Below, one piece after another: positions 33,749-42,305 of a stretch of DNA of 64,000 bases. Made by a program: the position numbers and the translations under genes. Below the pieces are notes generated by a model. That model saw only the letters and a list, made by a program, of their open reading frames with translations, was not told the DNA's origin and ran no database searches. The first letter of the stretch is position 1. Each line of letters starts with the position of its first letter. The DNA lies in assembly GCF_017329615.1 (NCBI RefSeq), contig NZ_JAFMTW010000002.1, forward strand, positions 1 to 64,000, written 5' to 3'. The stretch is from Alicyclobacillus suci. GTDB lineage: Bacteria; Bacillota; Bacilli; Alicyclobacillales; Alicyclobacillaceae.

Positions 33749-35554
33749 ATGGAACAGACGCTTTCCGACAAGCTCGCGTTACTTCCAGCCAAGCCGGGCG
33801 TGTACCTGATGAAGGGGCAGTCCGGGGAAATCCTCTATGTGGGGAAGGCGAAGGTGTTGAAGAACCGGGTGCGTTCGTATTTCACCGGATCGCACGATAG
33901 AAAGACACAGGCCCTCGTCTCGAATATTCGGGACTTTGAATATATCGTCACGGACACCGTGGCAGAAGCGCTGTTGCTCGAGTGTAACTTGATTAAGCAG
34001 CATACGCCGCCGTATAACATCATGTTGCGGGACGATAAGACGTACCCGTACATTAAAATCACGAATGAAATGCACCCGCGCTTACAGATTGTTCGCCGCG
34101 TCAAACGGGATGGGGCGAAATATTTTGGCCCGTACCCGAGCGCATTTGCCGCCCAGGCCACGAAACGCCTGCTCGACAGGCTATATCCCCTGCGCAAGTG
34201 CAAGACGCTGAAAAAGCAGGTGTGCTTATACTATCATATCAACCAGTGTCTCGCGCCCTGTGAGTACGTGGTGGATGCGCCGGTGTATCAGATGATGGTC
34301 AAGGAGATCACCAATTTCTTACACGGTGGTCACCAGGATGTGGTCAAAGATTTGCAGCAAAAGATGGAGCAGGCCGCCGCTGAGTTGAATTTTGAACGAG
34401 CGGGCGAGTTGCGCGACTTAATTCGGCACATCGAACAGGTGATGGAAGAACAGAAAATCACGACGCCCGACCAAGTGGACCGGGATGTATTCGGCTTTGC
34501 CGAAGATAAGGGACTGCTGAGTGTTCAGGTGTTTTTTGTGCGGGGCGGTAAGCTAATCGAACGCTCTGTCAGCATCATGCCGCACTTTGGCGATGCGGTG
34601 GAGGATTTTATGTCGTTTGTCGAGCAGTTTTACCACGAGCGCGCGGACATCCCACGCGAGGTGCTCCTGCCGGAGGGGACCACTAGCGAGGCGCTGGTTG
34701 AGTTACTTGACGCGAAGGTCCTTGAACCGAAGCGTGGACAAAAGCGAGATCTCGTCAATTTAGCGACAAAAAATGCGCGCCAAGGGCTCGATGAAAAATT
34801 GCAATTGATGGAGCGCAACATGGATAGGACGCTGGGTGCTGTCATCGAGTTGGGCGAAGTACTCGCCATTGGTGCGCCGCGGCGGATTGAGTCGTTCGAC
34901 AACTCGAATATTCAAGGGGCCGACGCTGTGGCTGCGATGGTTGTATTTGTCGACGGCAAGCCGGCGAAGTCGGAGTATCGCAAGTTCAAGATTAAGACCG
35001 TGGATGGTCCGGATGACTACGCCTCTATGCGTGAGGTGATTCGTCGGCGCTATTCCAGGCTCTTGCGAGAAGGTAGACCTTTACCTGATTTGATTGTGAT
35101 TGATGGTGGTCGCGGTCAATTAAACGCGGCGCTCGATGTGTTAGAAAACGAACTGGGGTTGGAGATTCCAGTATGTGGACTGGCGAAAGACAATCGCCAC
35201 AAGACGAGCCAATTGTTGTTTATGGACGAGGAACAGCCCGTACACATTGATCGGCATTCGCAGGCGTTTTACTTGCTGGAGCGGGTGCAGGAAGAGGTTC
35301 ACCGGTTTGCTATCACATTTCATCGCCAGACGCGGAAAAAAACCGGATTTTCCTCTGTGCTGGATGAGATACCGGGTATTGGCCCACAGCGGCGCAAAGC
35401 GCTCATGAAACACTTTGGTTCACTGGATGCTATCGCGGCGGCAGATGTCGATGCGTTTCGCGGAATGGGCATTGGCGACAAACTGGCTCACGAGATTCTA
35501 AATCGCGTCCAGAGCCATCTCCAAGCGGCGAAAACAGCGCAGGAGAAGCGCTGA
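33749..35554 (+). CDS. uvrC: Excinuclease ABC subunit C
   Basis: Makes both incisions in nucleotide excision repair with UvrA/UvrB. The 601-residue protein has an N-terminal GIY-YIG nuclease (PGVYLMKGQSGEILYVGKA), a UvrB-binding UVR motif near 205-235 (AELNFERAGELRDLI), and a central Cys region. An RNase-H-like nuclease domain follows (IESFDNSNIQGADAVAAMVVF), then C-terminal helix-hairpin-helix motifs (LDEIPGIGPQRRKALMKHFGS). AAGGAGGG precedes the ATG at 33749. It begins the conserved uvrC-sdh-gerE-racE block of Bacillales. Confidence 0.97.
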   Translation: MEQTLSDKLALLPAKPGVYLMKGQSGEILYVGKAKVLKNRVRSYFTGSHDRKTQALVSNIRDFEYIVTDTVAEALLLECNLIKQHTPPYNIMLRDDKTYPYIKITNEMHPRLQIVRRVKRDGAKYFGPYPSAFAAQATKRLLDRLYPLRKCKTLKKQVCLYYHINQCLAPCEYVVDAPVYQMMVKEITNFLHGGHQDVVKDLQQKMEQAAAELNFERAGELRDLIRHIEQVMEEQKITTPDQVDRDVFGFAEDKGLLSVQVFFVRGGKLIERSVSIMPHFGDAVEDFMSFVEQFYHERADIPREVLLPEGTTSEALVELLDAKVLEPKRGQKRDLVNLATKNARQGLDEKLQLMERNMDRTLGAVIELGEVLAIGAPRRIESFDNSNIQGADAVAAMVVFVDGKPAKSEYRKFKIKTVDGPDDYASMREVIRRRYSRLLREGRPLPDLIVIDGGRGQLNAALDVLENELGLEIPVCGLAKDNRHKTSQLLFMDEEQPVHIDRHSQAFYLLERVQEEVHRFAITFHRQTRKKTGFSSVLDEIPGIGPQRRKALMKHFGSLDAIAAADVDAFRGMGIGDKLAHEILNRVQSHLQAAKTAQEKR

Positions 35555-35613
35555 CTTCGATTGTCAAAGAGAGTGGAAGGGTCGAGAAAAGCATGTGAAG
35601 TCATTTTGCTTCC

Positions 35614-35642
35614 TTGACCCTAGGAATTTCAATCATTACAAT
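35614..35642 (+). promoter_or_regulatory. Sigma-A promoter of the sdh operon
   Basis: TTGACC, a 17-base spacer and TACAAT; transcription would start near 35649, leaving a leader of about 90 bases before sdhC. Confidence 0.75.
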
Positions 35643-35674
35643 CTTAGGTGGAATTGAAGGCACCCTATCCGGTT

Positions 35675-35694
35675 GGCAGTCGCACGCGACTGCC
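35675..35694. promoter_or_regulatory. Perfect palindrome in the sdh leader
   Basis: GGCAGTCGC-AC-GCGACTGCC is a perfect 20-base inverted repeat between promoter and ribosome site. It could be a repressor site or an mRNA hairpin that influences sdhC expression. Confidence 0.55.
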
Positions 35695-35738
35695 GTTACA
35701 TATGTTCTCCTGGTTAGGGGTGGAAGGGAGGCAACCTT

Positions 35739-36365
35739 GTGGCAGTAGCACAAGCCCAGAAGAAGAACCTTACGTTCTTATGGCGCCGGTTACATACGCT
35801 GTCCGGTGTAATTCCAGTAGGGTTGTTCCTATTGGAACACCTGTTTACGAACTCCACAGTGTTGCGCGGACCTGCTGCGTTCAACGAGGCTGTTGACGCA
35901 ATTCAGACGTTGCCGTTGTTGCACTTTATCGAGTTCGTCTTCATTTTTTTGCCCATCACCTATCACGGTGTGTGGGGGCTGTATGTGGCTTTCGTATCCG
36001 GCTACAACGCAGGTCAGTATTCGTTTGGGCGCAACATCATGTTCGTGCTGCAGCGAATCACTGGGGTCATTACTTTTGTGTTCATTATTTTTCACTTGTG
36101 GACTACGCGCTTTTCTGGGAACGCGCCGACGTTTGACATGGTGCACAATCTAGTGTCCAACCCGGCGTACTTTTGGTTCATGGTTGTGGGCGTCGTCGCT
36201 GCGACGTACCACTTCGCGAACGGATTGTGGTCATTCTGTATCCACTGGGGGATTACAGTTGGCGCGCGTGCACAGCGCGTAACCGCTTGGGTGACCATGA
36301 TTATTTTCGTCGTGTTGGCTGGGGTGGGCGTTGCATCGCTTATCGCGTTTACCCACGCGGCGTAA
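35739..36365 (+). CDS. sdhC: Succinate dehydrogenase cytochrome b558 subunit
   Basis: The membrane anchor of complex II, a 208-residue di-heme type with five membrane helices that passes electrons to menaquinone. Conserved His ligands are visible in RRLHTLSG, LLEHLF, FIIFHLW and VAATYHFANGLW. The GTG start lies after GGAAGGGAGG. First gene of sdhCAB; SdhA begins 15 bases after its stop. The length is close to the Bacillus subunit (about 202). Confidence 0.95.
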   Translation: MAVAQAQKKNLTFLWRRLHTLSGVIPVGLFLLEHLFTNSTVLRGPAAFNEAVDAIQTLPLLHFIEFVFIFLPITYHGVWGLYVAFVSGYNAGQYSFGRNIMFVLQRITGVITFVFIIFHLWTTRFSGNAPTFDMVHNLVSNPAYFWFMVVGVVAATYHFANGLWSFCIHWGITVGARAQRVTAWVTMIIFVVLAGVGVASLIAFTHAA

Positions 36366-36380
36366 GGAGGGGACTTCATC

Positions 36381-38141
36381 GTGGCAGAACAAACGATTAT
36401 CGTCGTAGGCGGTGGCTTGGCTGGTCTCATGACGACGATTAAGATTGCTGAAGCGGGCGTTCCAGTGAAACTGTTTTCGCTGGTTCCTGTAAAGCGGTCC
36501 CACTCTGTGTGTGCGCAGGGCGGAATCAATGGTGCCGTCAATACGAAGGGTGAGGGCGACTCGCCATGGGAACACTTTGACGACACGATTTACGGCGGAG
36601 ACTTTCTCGCCAACCAACGCCAGGTGCTTGGCATGTGTGAAGCCGCGCCGGCCATTATCCACCTGATGGATCGCATGGGGGTCATGTTTAACCGCACGCC
36701 GGAAGGATTGCTCGACTTCCGCCGCTTCGGTGGCACGAAGCATCACCGCACAGCGTTTGCCGGGGCCTCGACGGGCCAGCAGTTGCTATACGCGTTGGAC
36801 GAGCAAGTGCGCCGGTACGAAGTAGCAGGTCTTGTCGAGAAGTATGAAGGCTGGGATTTTCTCGGCGCCGTGATTGACGATGAGCAAATCTGTCGAGGGA
36901 TTGTGGCACAAGACCTTCGTTCGATGGAAATTATGCATTTTCGAGCAGATGCCGTCGTCATGTGCACAGGTGGTAACGGTCTCATTTTCGGTAAGAGCAC
37001 GAATTCGATGATCAACACCGGATCTGCTGGCTCAGAGCTCTATCAACAGGGTGTTAAATACGCCAACGGTGAGATGATTCAAGTTCACCCGACGGCCATC
37101 CCTGGCGACGACAAGTTGCGTTTGATGTCGGAGTCCGCACGCGGTGAAGGTGGACGGATTTGGACGTACAAGGATGGCAAGCCGTGGTACTTCCTCGAAG
37201 AGATGTATCCGGAATATGGAAACCTGGTGCCGCGTGATGTCGCGACGCGCGCGATTCACAAGGTGTGCGTCGAGATGGGTCTTGGTGTTGACGGACAAAA
37301 CCAAGTCTATCTTGATCTCTCCCATATCCCTGCGAATGTCCTCAATGTGAAATTGGGTAACATCCTTGACATCTACGAGAAATTTGTCGGTGATGATCCA
37401 CGAAAAGTGCCGATGCGCATTTTCCCGGCGGTGCACTACTCGATGGGTGGTCTTTGGGTCGACATTGACCAGATGACAAATATCCCTGGATTGTTCGCTG
37501 CGGGCGAGGCGGAGTATCAATATCACGGCGCAAACCGCTTGGGTGCCAATTCGCTGCTGTCGTGTATTTATGGCGGCATGGTCGCCGGACCGAACGCGGT
37601 GCGCTATGCAAAGAACATCAAGAAATCGGTCGACAGCCTTCCAGAGTCACTGTTTGAATCGTACACAAAGAAGTATCAGGACGACTTTGAGAGCATTCTT
37701 AAGATGGAAGGCGACGAGAATCCATACCAATTGCACCGCGAACTGGGTCAATGGATGAACGACAACGTCACGGTCGTTCGCGTTAACGAGCGCCTCAAGA
37801 AGACCGACGAAAAAATTCAGGAACTGCAAGAGCGTTTCAAGCGGATCCACATGGCGGACACGTCGCGCTGGGAGAACCAAATGGCCCAGTTTACGCGCCA
37901 CTTGCGCAACATGTTGCACATGGCCCGCGTGATTACGCTTGGCGCATTAAACCGCAACGAGAGTCGCGGTGCGCATTACAAGCCGGAATTCCCAGAGCGG
38001 GATGATGAAAACTTCCTAAAGACCACGATTGCGGAATTCACGCCAGATGGTCCGAAGCTTTCATACGAGGATGTCGATGTGTCGCTGATTAAGCCGCGTC
38101 TTCGCAACTACGCCGTGAGTAAGGAGGAGACGAAAGAGTGA
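36381..38141 (+). CDS. sdhA: Succinate dehydrogenase flavoprotein subunit
   Basis: Oxidises succinate to fumarate with covalently bound FAD. The 586-residue chain has the dinucleotide motif IVVGGGLAGL, the FAD-attachment region SHSVCAQGGINGA with its His, the active-site block HPTAIPGDDKLRLMSESARGEGG, VHYSMGGLWVD, and the end motif GANRLGANSLLSC. AAGGAGG lies before the GTG start. Its stop overlaps the sdhB start by four bases. Confidence 0.97.
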   Translation: MAEQTIIVVGGGLAGLMTTIKIAEAGVPVKLFSLVPVKRSHSVCAQGGINGAVNTKGEGDSPWEHFDDTIYGGDFLANQRQVLGMCEAAPAIIHLMDRMGVMFNRTPEGLLDFRRFGGTKHHRTAFAGASTGQQLLYALDEQVRRYEVAGLVEKYEGWDFLGAVIDDEQICRGIVAQDLRSMEIMHFRADAVVMCTGGNGLIFGKSTNSMINTGSAGSELYQQGVKYANGEMIQVHPTAIPGDDKLRLMSESARGEGGRIWTYKDGKPWYFLEEMYPEYGNLVPRDVATRAIHKVCVEMGLGVDGQNQVYLDLSHIPANVLNVKLGNILDIYEKFVGDDPRKVPMRIFPAVHYSMGGLWVDIDQMTNIPGLFAAGEAEYQYHGANRLGANSLLSCIYGGMVAGPNAVRYAKNIKKSVDSLPESLFESYTKKYQDDFESILKMEGDENPYQLHRELGQWMNDNVTVVRVNERLKKTDEKIQELQERFKRIHMADTSRWENQMAQFTRHLRNMLHMARVITLGALNRNESRGAHYKPEFPERDDENFLKTTIAEFTPDGPKLSYEDVDVSLIKPRLRNYAVSKEETKE

Positions 38142-38914
38142 GCGTCAGCAATGAAGCAGTCGCAACTGCAACTCGTACCGTCCATCTGATTATTGAGCGG
38201 CAAAAAGACCCAAGCTCAGCACCATACAAGCAGGAGTTCGTCGTTCCTTACAGACCAGGTATGAACGTCATCGCATGTTTGATGGAGATTCAGCGCAATC
38301 CGAAGGACAAGGATGGCAATCCGGTTGCGCCGGTCACATGGGAAATGAACTGCCTGGAAGAGATTTGCGGCGCCTGTACGATGGTCATCAATGGGCGCCC
38401 TCGTCAGGCTTGTTCAACGCTGGTCGATAAGCTGGAACAACCGATTACCGTTCGCCCGATGCGAACATTTCCTGTGGTTCGCGACCTGGTGGTAGATAGA
38501 AGTCGGATGTTCGACGCGCTCAAGCGCGTCAAGGCGTGGGTGCCGATTGACGGTACTTACGACTTGGGGCCTGGTCCGCGCATGTCGGCGAGAGACCAGC
38601 AGACGGCCTATGAGTTGTCGCGGTGTTTCACGTGCGGTGCTTGTGTAGAGGCGTGCCCGAACGTGAACGACAAAAGTTCGTTTATTGGACCGTTCGCCAT
38701 TTCGCAGGCGCGCCTGTTCAACATGCATCCAACGGGCGCAATGAACAAGGAGGACCGCTTGGAAGCATTGATGGGCGAAGGCGGCATTCAAGAATGCGGC
38801 AACGCGCAAAACTGTGTACAGGTTTGCCCGAAGGGGATTCCGCTCACGACGTCTATCGCAGCGATGAATCGCCAGGTGACCTACCACGCATTAGGTGCTT
38901 GGCTGCGTAAGTAA
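38138..38914 (+). CDS. sdhB: Succinate dehydrogenase iron-sulfur subunit
   Basis: The 258-residue electron-transfer subunit of complex II. An N-terminal [2Fe-2S] ferredoxin domain (LEEICGACTMVINGRPRQAC) is followed by Cys clusters CFTCGACVEACP and CGNAQNCVQVCPKG for the [4Fe-4S] and third centres. The GTG start overlaps the sdhA stop. A terminator follows, closing the operon. Confidence 0.97.
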   Translation: MSVSNEAVATATRTVHLIIERQKDPSSAPYKQEFVVPYRPGMNVIACLMEIQRNPKDKDGNPVAPVTWEMNCLEEICGACTMVINGRPRQACSTLVDKLEQPITVRPMRTFPVVRDLVVDRSRMFDALKRVKAWVPIDGTYDLGPGPRMSARDQQTAYELSRCFTCGACVEACPNVNDKSSFIGPFAISQARLFNMHPTGAMNKEDRLEALMGEGGIQECGNAQNCVQVCPKGIPLTTSIAAMNRQVTYHALGAWLRK

Positions 38915-38922
38915 TCTTATGA

Positions 38923-38949
38923 CGAGGCCCGTTGGGCCTCGCATTTGGT
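38923..38949 (+). terminator. Terminator of sdhCAB
   Basis: CGAGGCCC and GGGCCTCG form a perfect 8-bp stem over a GTT loop, followed by CATTTGGTTTT. Confidence 0.8.
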
Positions 38950-39000
38950 TTTAGGTTCCAGCCGCATGGTCATACTGTGACGGAGAGGATGTGACCATGC

Positions 39001-39615
39001 GTGCGGAATCGAAAATTTGAAGCTGCAATGATTATCGCCATAGGCGGGCTGACGACGCTGGTGGTCGGTTCATACATTCATGATTCGGAAAGCGGAAAGC
39101 CGGATCTCATGACTCGTCAGGTCAGTCAAATGGCCAAGCGGGTAGGTGGCTGGATGATGCAACACGAAAGTTCAAACGGCGTGCAGACATCCGGGGTTAC
39201 GGCGATGGCTCAGACAAGCTCAATTGCTTCTGACCAGGCGCCGAGTGCGACCGATTCGGACGCGTCTGATGCGTCGGCACCGCTGTCGTATTCGGATGAT
39301 CAGCGCCTCATTAGCATCGCCAAGTCGCTATCTGGCGAATTGACACAAGCGGATTGGGACGCGATGGCGAAAGCTGTGGAGACAGAGGACTCGACAGATG
39401 CGGCAAAGACGTTGAAGCAAATTTTGTGGACGAAGCTGTCAACTGAGGATCAACAGTGGGTGTTGGCTCACTTCCAAGGGAAGCAGGCGTTCGGCCCCGA
39501 TGATGTCGTTCTGGTAAAAGACGTGATTCAGGAGGTTCAAAGTATGTTGACACCTGATGAGCGGTCGCTTTTGCAGCAGCAACTGGCGCATTTGGGGATA
39601 GATATTGGCCAGTGA
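39001..39615 (+). CDS. Membrane-anchored exported protein (first of pair)
   Basis: I do not recognise this 204-residue protein. One N-terminal membrane helix (about 8-25) is followed by a Ser/Asp/Ala-rich linker (about 55-95) and a helical domain (about 97-204; LTQADWDAMAKAVE, LSTEDQQWVLAHFQG, LTPDERSLLQQQLAHLG). It is likely anchored outside the membrane. The GTG start has GGAGAGG about 12 bases upstream; an in-frame stop at 38992 excludes an earlier one. A second small anchored protein follows 55 bases later. Confidence 0.7.
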   Translation: MRNRKFEAAMIIAIGGLTTLVVGSYIHDSESGKPDLMTRQVSQMAKRVGGWMMQHESSNGVQTSGVTAMAQTSSIASDQAPSATDSDASDASAPLSYSDDQRLISIAKSLSGELTQADWDAMAKAVETEDSTDAAKTLKQILWTKLSTEDQQWVLAHFQGKQAFGPDDVVLVKDVIQEVQSMLTPDERSLLQQQLAHLGIDIGQ

Positions 39616-39670
39616 GGTGTGACCTGTGCGTACACCCCGCTGGCGCACTTTCGTCGAGTGGGGGACGACT

Positions 39671-40141
39671 ATGAATACGGAGACGATGCAAATTCGTCGG
39701 AGGAAGCGGCAGACTTCGAGTTTTATCACACTTGTGGTCGTACTGATTGTACTTATCGTTGGCAGTTTCTTTCTGTTGCGACCGGTGATGAAAAACCAGA
39801 ATTCGCCGATTGCTGTGACGCAGCGGTTTATCGGTTATGTCGAGTTGAAACAGTTCGACGACGCCCGCGAATTAATGACACCATCGTTTCAAGATGTAAA
39901 TGGTTGGCATGGAATATTGTTCAGTTTGTACTCTTCATTGGATCCGGCAGAGGCTGGGTACCAAGTGATTAAGGAGCAAAATGGCATCGCCCAAGTCCAG
40001 TTCTCCAACGAGTCTGGTGGATACTTGTTCTTGAAACAAGTGAACGGGCAGTGGCGGGTTGCAAGCCCAAGTGAAGTGCCCGCTTCGATGTCGGGGCAGA
40101 CAACGACGTCCACGGACAGCACGACTGCGAACGGACAATAA
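39671..40141 (+). CDS. Membrane-anchored exported protein (second of pair)
   Basis: The 156-residue protein has a basic N-terminus, one membrane helix (about 16-38) and an extracytoplasmic domain that looks NTF2-like or DUF4878-like: SPIAVTQRFIGYVELKQFDDARELMTPSF, then beta strands ending YLFLKQVNGQWRVASPSE. A Ser/Thr-rich tail closes it. The ATG at 39671 follows GTGGGGGACG; an in-frame start at 39626 would add 15 residues. A strong terminator follows. Function unknown. Confidence 0.7.
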   Translation: MNTETMQIRRRKRQTSSFITLVVVLIVLIVGSFFLLRPVMKNQNSPIAVTQRFIGYVELKQFDDARELMTPSFQDVNGWHGILFSLYSSLDPAEAGYQVIKEQNGIAQVQFSNESGGYLFLKQVNGQWRVASPSEVPASMSGQTTTSTDSTTANGQ

Positions 40142-40162
40142 AAGGAAATCTACGGATTTGAT

Positions 40163-40196
40163 AAAACGTCGATCCCACCGTCGGATCGACGTTTTT
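40163..40196 (+). terminator. Terminator after the anchored-protein pair
   Basis: AAAACGTCGATCC and GGATCGACGTTTT form a 13-bp stem, continuing into TTTTT-G. Confidence 0.88.
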
Positions 40197-40287
40197 GTCT
40201 GCCCTCGTCGATGTGTGCGTCTGGGACACGCGAATGATTTTGTGGTATCATGTAGGATTGAGAATGGTATGGAGGTGATTCGCAACG

Positions 40288-41223
40288 ATGAGTCAGTATC
40301 AAGTTCTTTTGTATTACATGTATACCCCGATTGAAAATCCTGACCAATTCGCGAGCGAACATACGGCGCTGTGCGAATCACTGGGTCTTTTGGGGCGGAT
40401 TATCGTTGCGGCGGAAGGCATCAACGGCACAGTTTCCGGTACGGTTGCGTCCACCGAGGAATATATGCGCGTGATGCACGAAGATGCCCGCTTTAAAGAT
40501 ATGGTGTTCAAGGTCGATGAGGCGGATGGTCACACGTTTAAACGGTTGTCGGTTCGCGTGAAGAATGAAATTGTCAACTTCCGCTTGGAAGAGGATGTAG
40601 ACCCACGCCGCCTGACTGGTCAGAAGTTAGATCCGAAGCGGTTCCACGAAATGTTGCAGCGTGACGACGTGGTCGTGATTGACGGGCGTAACGATTATGA
40701 GTATGAGATAGGTCATTTCCGCAACGCTATCAAGCCGGAAGTCAAGGCGTTCCGCGAATTCCCCAAGTGGTTTGAACAGCATAAGGATGAGTTCAAAGGG
40801 AAGAAGGTACTCACCTATTGCACAGGTGGTATCCGTTGCGAAAAGCTGTCGGGTTATTTAGTTCGTGAGGGGCTTTCGGAGGTCTACCAATTGGATGGTG
40901 GCATTGTTACGTACAGCAAAGACCCTGAAGTGCGCGGACACTTATTTGATGGAAAGTGCTATGTGTTTGACGAACGCATCGCGGTGCGCGTCAATTACAC
41001 CGATGAAGACGTCGTGGTCAGCCGCTGTGAACACTGCGGACAGTCGTGCGACAGGTACGTCAATTGTGGATACCTTGATTGCCATCGACAGCACCTGTGT
41101 TGTGAGGCTTGTGAAGTGGAGATGCGTGGGTTTTGCAGCAGTGAATGTGAGCGCGCTGCGAAGGAGAATGACCGCGTAGACCCACTTGTGGAACACTTGC
41201 AACCCAGTCATTCGACCACCTGA
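40288..41223 (+). CDS. trhO: tRNA uridine-34 hydroxylase, rhodanese family
   Basis: The 311-residue TrhO/YceA-type protein performs oxygen-dependent hydroxylation of wobble uridine in tRNA. An N-terminal acylphosphatase-like domain (LYYMYTPIENPDQF; GIRNGTVSGTV-type AAEGINGTVSGTVAS) is followed by a rhodanese domain (about 120-220) whose catalytic Cys is in LTYCTGGIRCEK. A C-terminal Cys-rich segment (CEHCGQSC, CGYLDC, CCEACEVE) is typical of the longer Firmicute form. GGAGGTGA lies upstream of the ATG. Confidence 0.9.
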   Translation: MSQYQVLLYYMYTPIENPDQFASEHTALCESLGLLGRIIVAAEGINGTVSGTVASTEEYMRVMHEDARFKDMVFKVDEADGHTFKRLSVRVKNEIVNFRLEEDVDPRRLTGQKLDPKRFHEMLQRDDVVVIDGRNDYEYEIGHFRNAIKPEVKAFREFPKWFEQHKDEFKGKKVLTYCTGGIRCEKLSGYLVREGLSEVYQLDGGIVTYSKDPEVRGHLFDGKCYVFDERIAVRVNYTDEDVVVSRCEHCGQSCDRYVNCGYLDCHRQHLCCEACEVEMRGFCSSECERAAKENDRVDPLVEHLQPSHSTT

Positions 41224-41270
41224 TGATGACAAAGAGACCAGTCTACGCGAAGGCGGGAGGCTGGTCTTTT

Positions 41271-42134
41271 TTATGTCGACGGGGTGTCTTCGGCGCGGCG
41301 CATCGTAGGTGGCAAAAAACCGTTTTGATTGCGGAATACGTGATGTTGTCCGAACACTGCGACAAAGTGCTGGTATGCCTTGTGTAAGGCGGCCTTTGTG
41401 TACCATTTGGACAATTCATCCGCGTGGTATTTGCGATGGATTTGGAGCGCTGCCGTGCGGCGCCCGTTGGCACCATCGCCTGTGAAATAGTCGTCGAGTA
41501 CGACGTCTTGCGTCACGTTCCGGAGCAGTTCGGGAAACTGTGGCCCGAACGGCAGGATAGGGGATACCGCGACCTGCGTTTGCACGCCCTCGTCTTGTAG
41601 TGCCGCCAGTGCTTGCATCCGGGCTGCGATAGGTGGCGCGTGTGGGGTGAAACGCTTGCGCACCTCTTCGCTGTCGGTCTCGATGGTGAGGCTAACGAGC
41701 GCCTTGTTCCCGAGTGCGCGTATGCGGTCGGCGTCGTTTGCCACTAGTGGTGACCTTGTTTGAATTAGGAGAAAATCAAATACGTCGAGATCTTGCAAAA
41801 GGATATCGAGAATTTGGCGCGTCCGGTGCATCTGCGCCTCCACAGGTTGGTAAGGGTCTGTGCTGGATGACATAAAAATGTTGACGCTTCCGCGCCTGCG
41901 GGCCGACTGCAACTCTCGTACGAATGCGCGTCCGTCAATCTGCTTGACGTCTACGTAGGTTCCCCAATCACCTGGATGAAAACGAGCCACTGGTAGCGCG
42001 CGGACGTAGCAGTAGTGGCACCCGTAAACACATCCGACGTAGGGATTGAGCGTGTAGTCATAACCAGCGAGATAGCCGTTGGTTTTGGTCAGCAGCTGGC
42101 GCGGTGTTGTTTCCCGAATATCGATTTGGCTCGT
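41271..42134 (-). CDS. SplB-like radical-SAM protein with no canonical start codon
   Basis: A radical-SAM protein similar to the SplB-type family. The iron-sulfur motif CVYGCHYCYV is encoded at 42032-42003, preceded by GYLAGYDYTLNPYVG. NIFMSSSTDPYQPVE, LLIQTRSP and VSLTIETDSEEVRKRF follow. Every in-frame ATG, GTG or TTG lies downstream of this motif; the first is GTG at 41990, which would drop all three cysteines. The frame upstream is closed by TGA at 42158-42156. AAGGGAG at 42146-42140 is well placed for ACG at 42134; ATC 42125 and ATT 42119 are others. The start shown is provisional. A point mutation or sequence error is also possible. Confidence 0.75.
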   Translation of the reverse strand, partial: TSQIDIRETTPRQLLTKTNGYLAGYDYTLNPYVGCVYGCHYCYVRALPVARFHPGDWGTYVDVKQIDGRAFVRELQSARRRGSVNIFMSSSTDPYQPVEAQMHRTRQILDILLQDLDVFDFLLIQTRSPLVANDADRIRALGNKALVSLTIETDSEEVRKRFTPHAPPIAARMQALAALQDEGVQTQVAVSPILPFGPQFPELLRNVTQDVVLDDYFTGDGANGRRTAALQIHRKYHADELSKWYTKAALHKAYQHFVAVFGQHHVFRNQNGFLPPTMRRAEDTPST

Positions 42135-42305
42135 GGTGACTCCCTTCTTTCTCGCTCAGCGGATTGACTTCAAGGACGCTGGTCACTTTCTTTTGAAGCA
42201 AGATGCTTTGCCAACTTTTCTGCAACTGTGTGGTAGATTATACACAGTAGGTCTTTAGCGTGCATCTCTATCAATAGATTTTCTTGGTGAATGGAGGACT
42301 CATAG

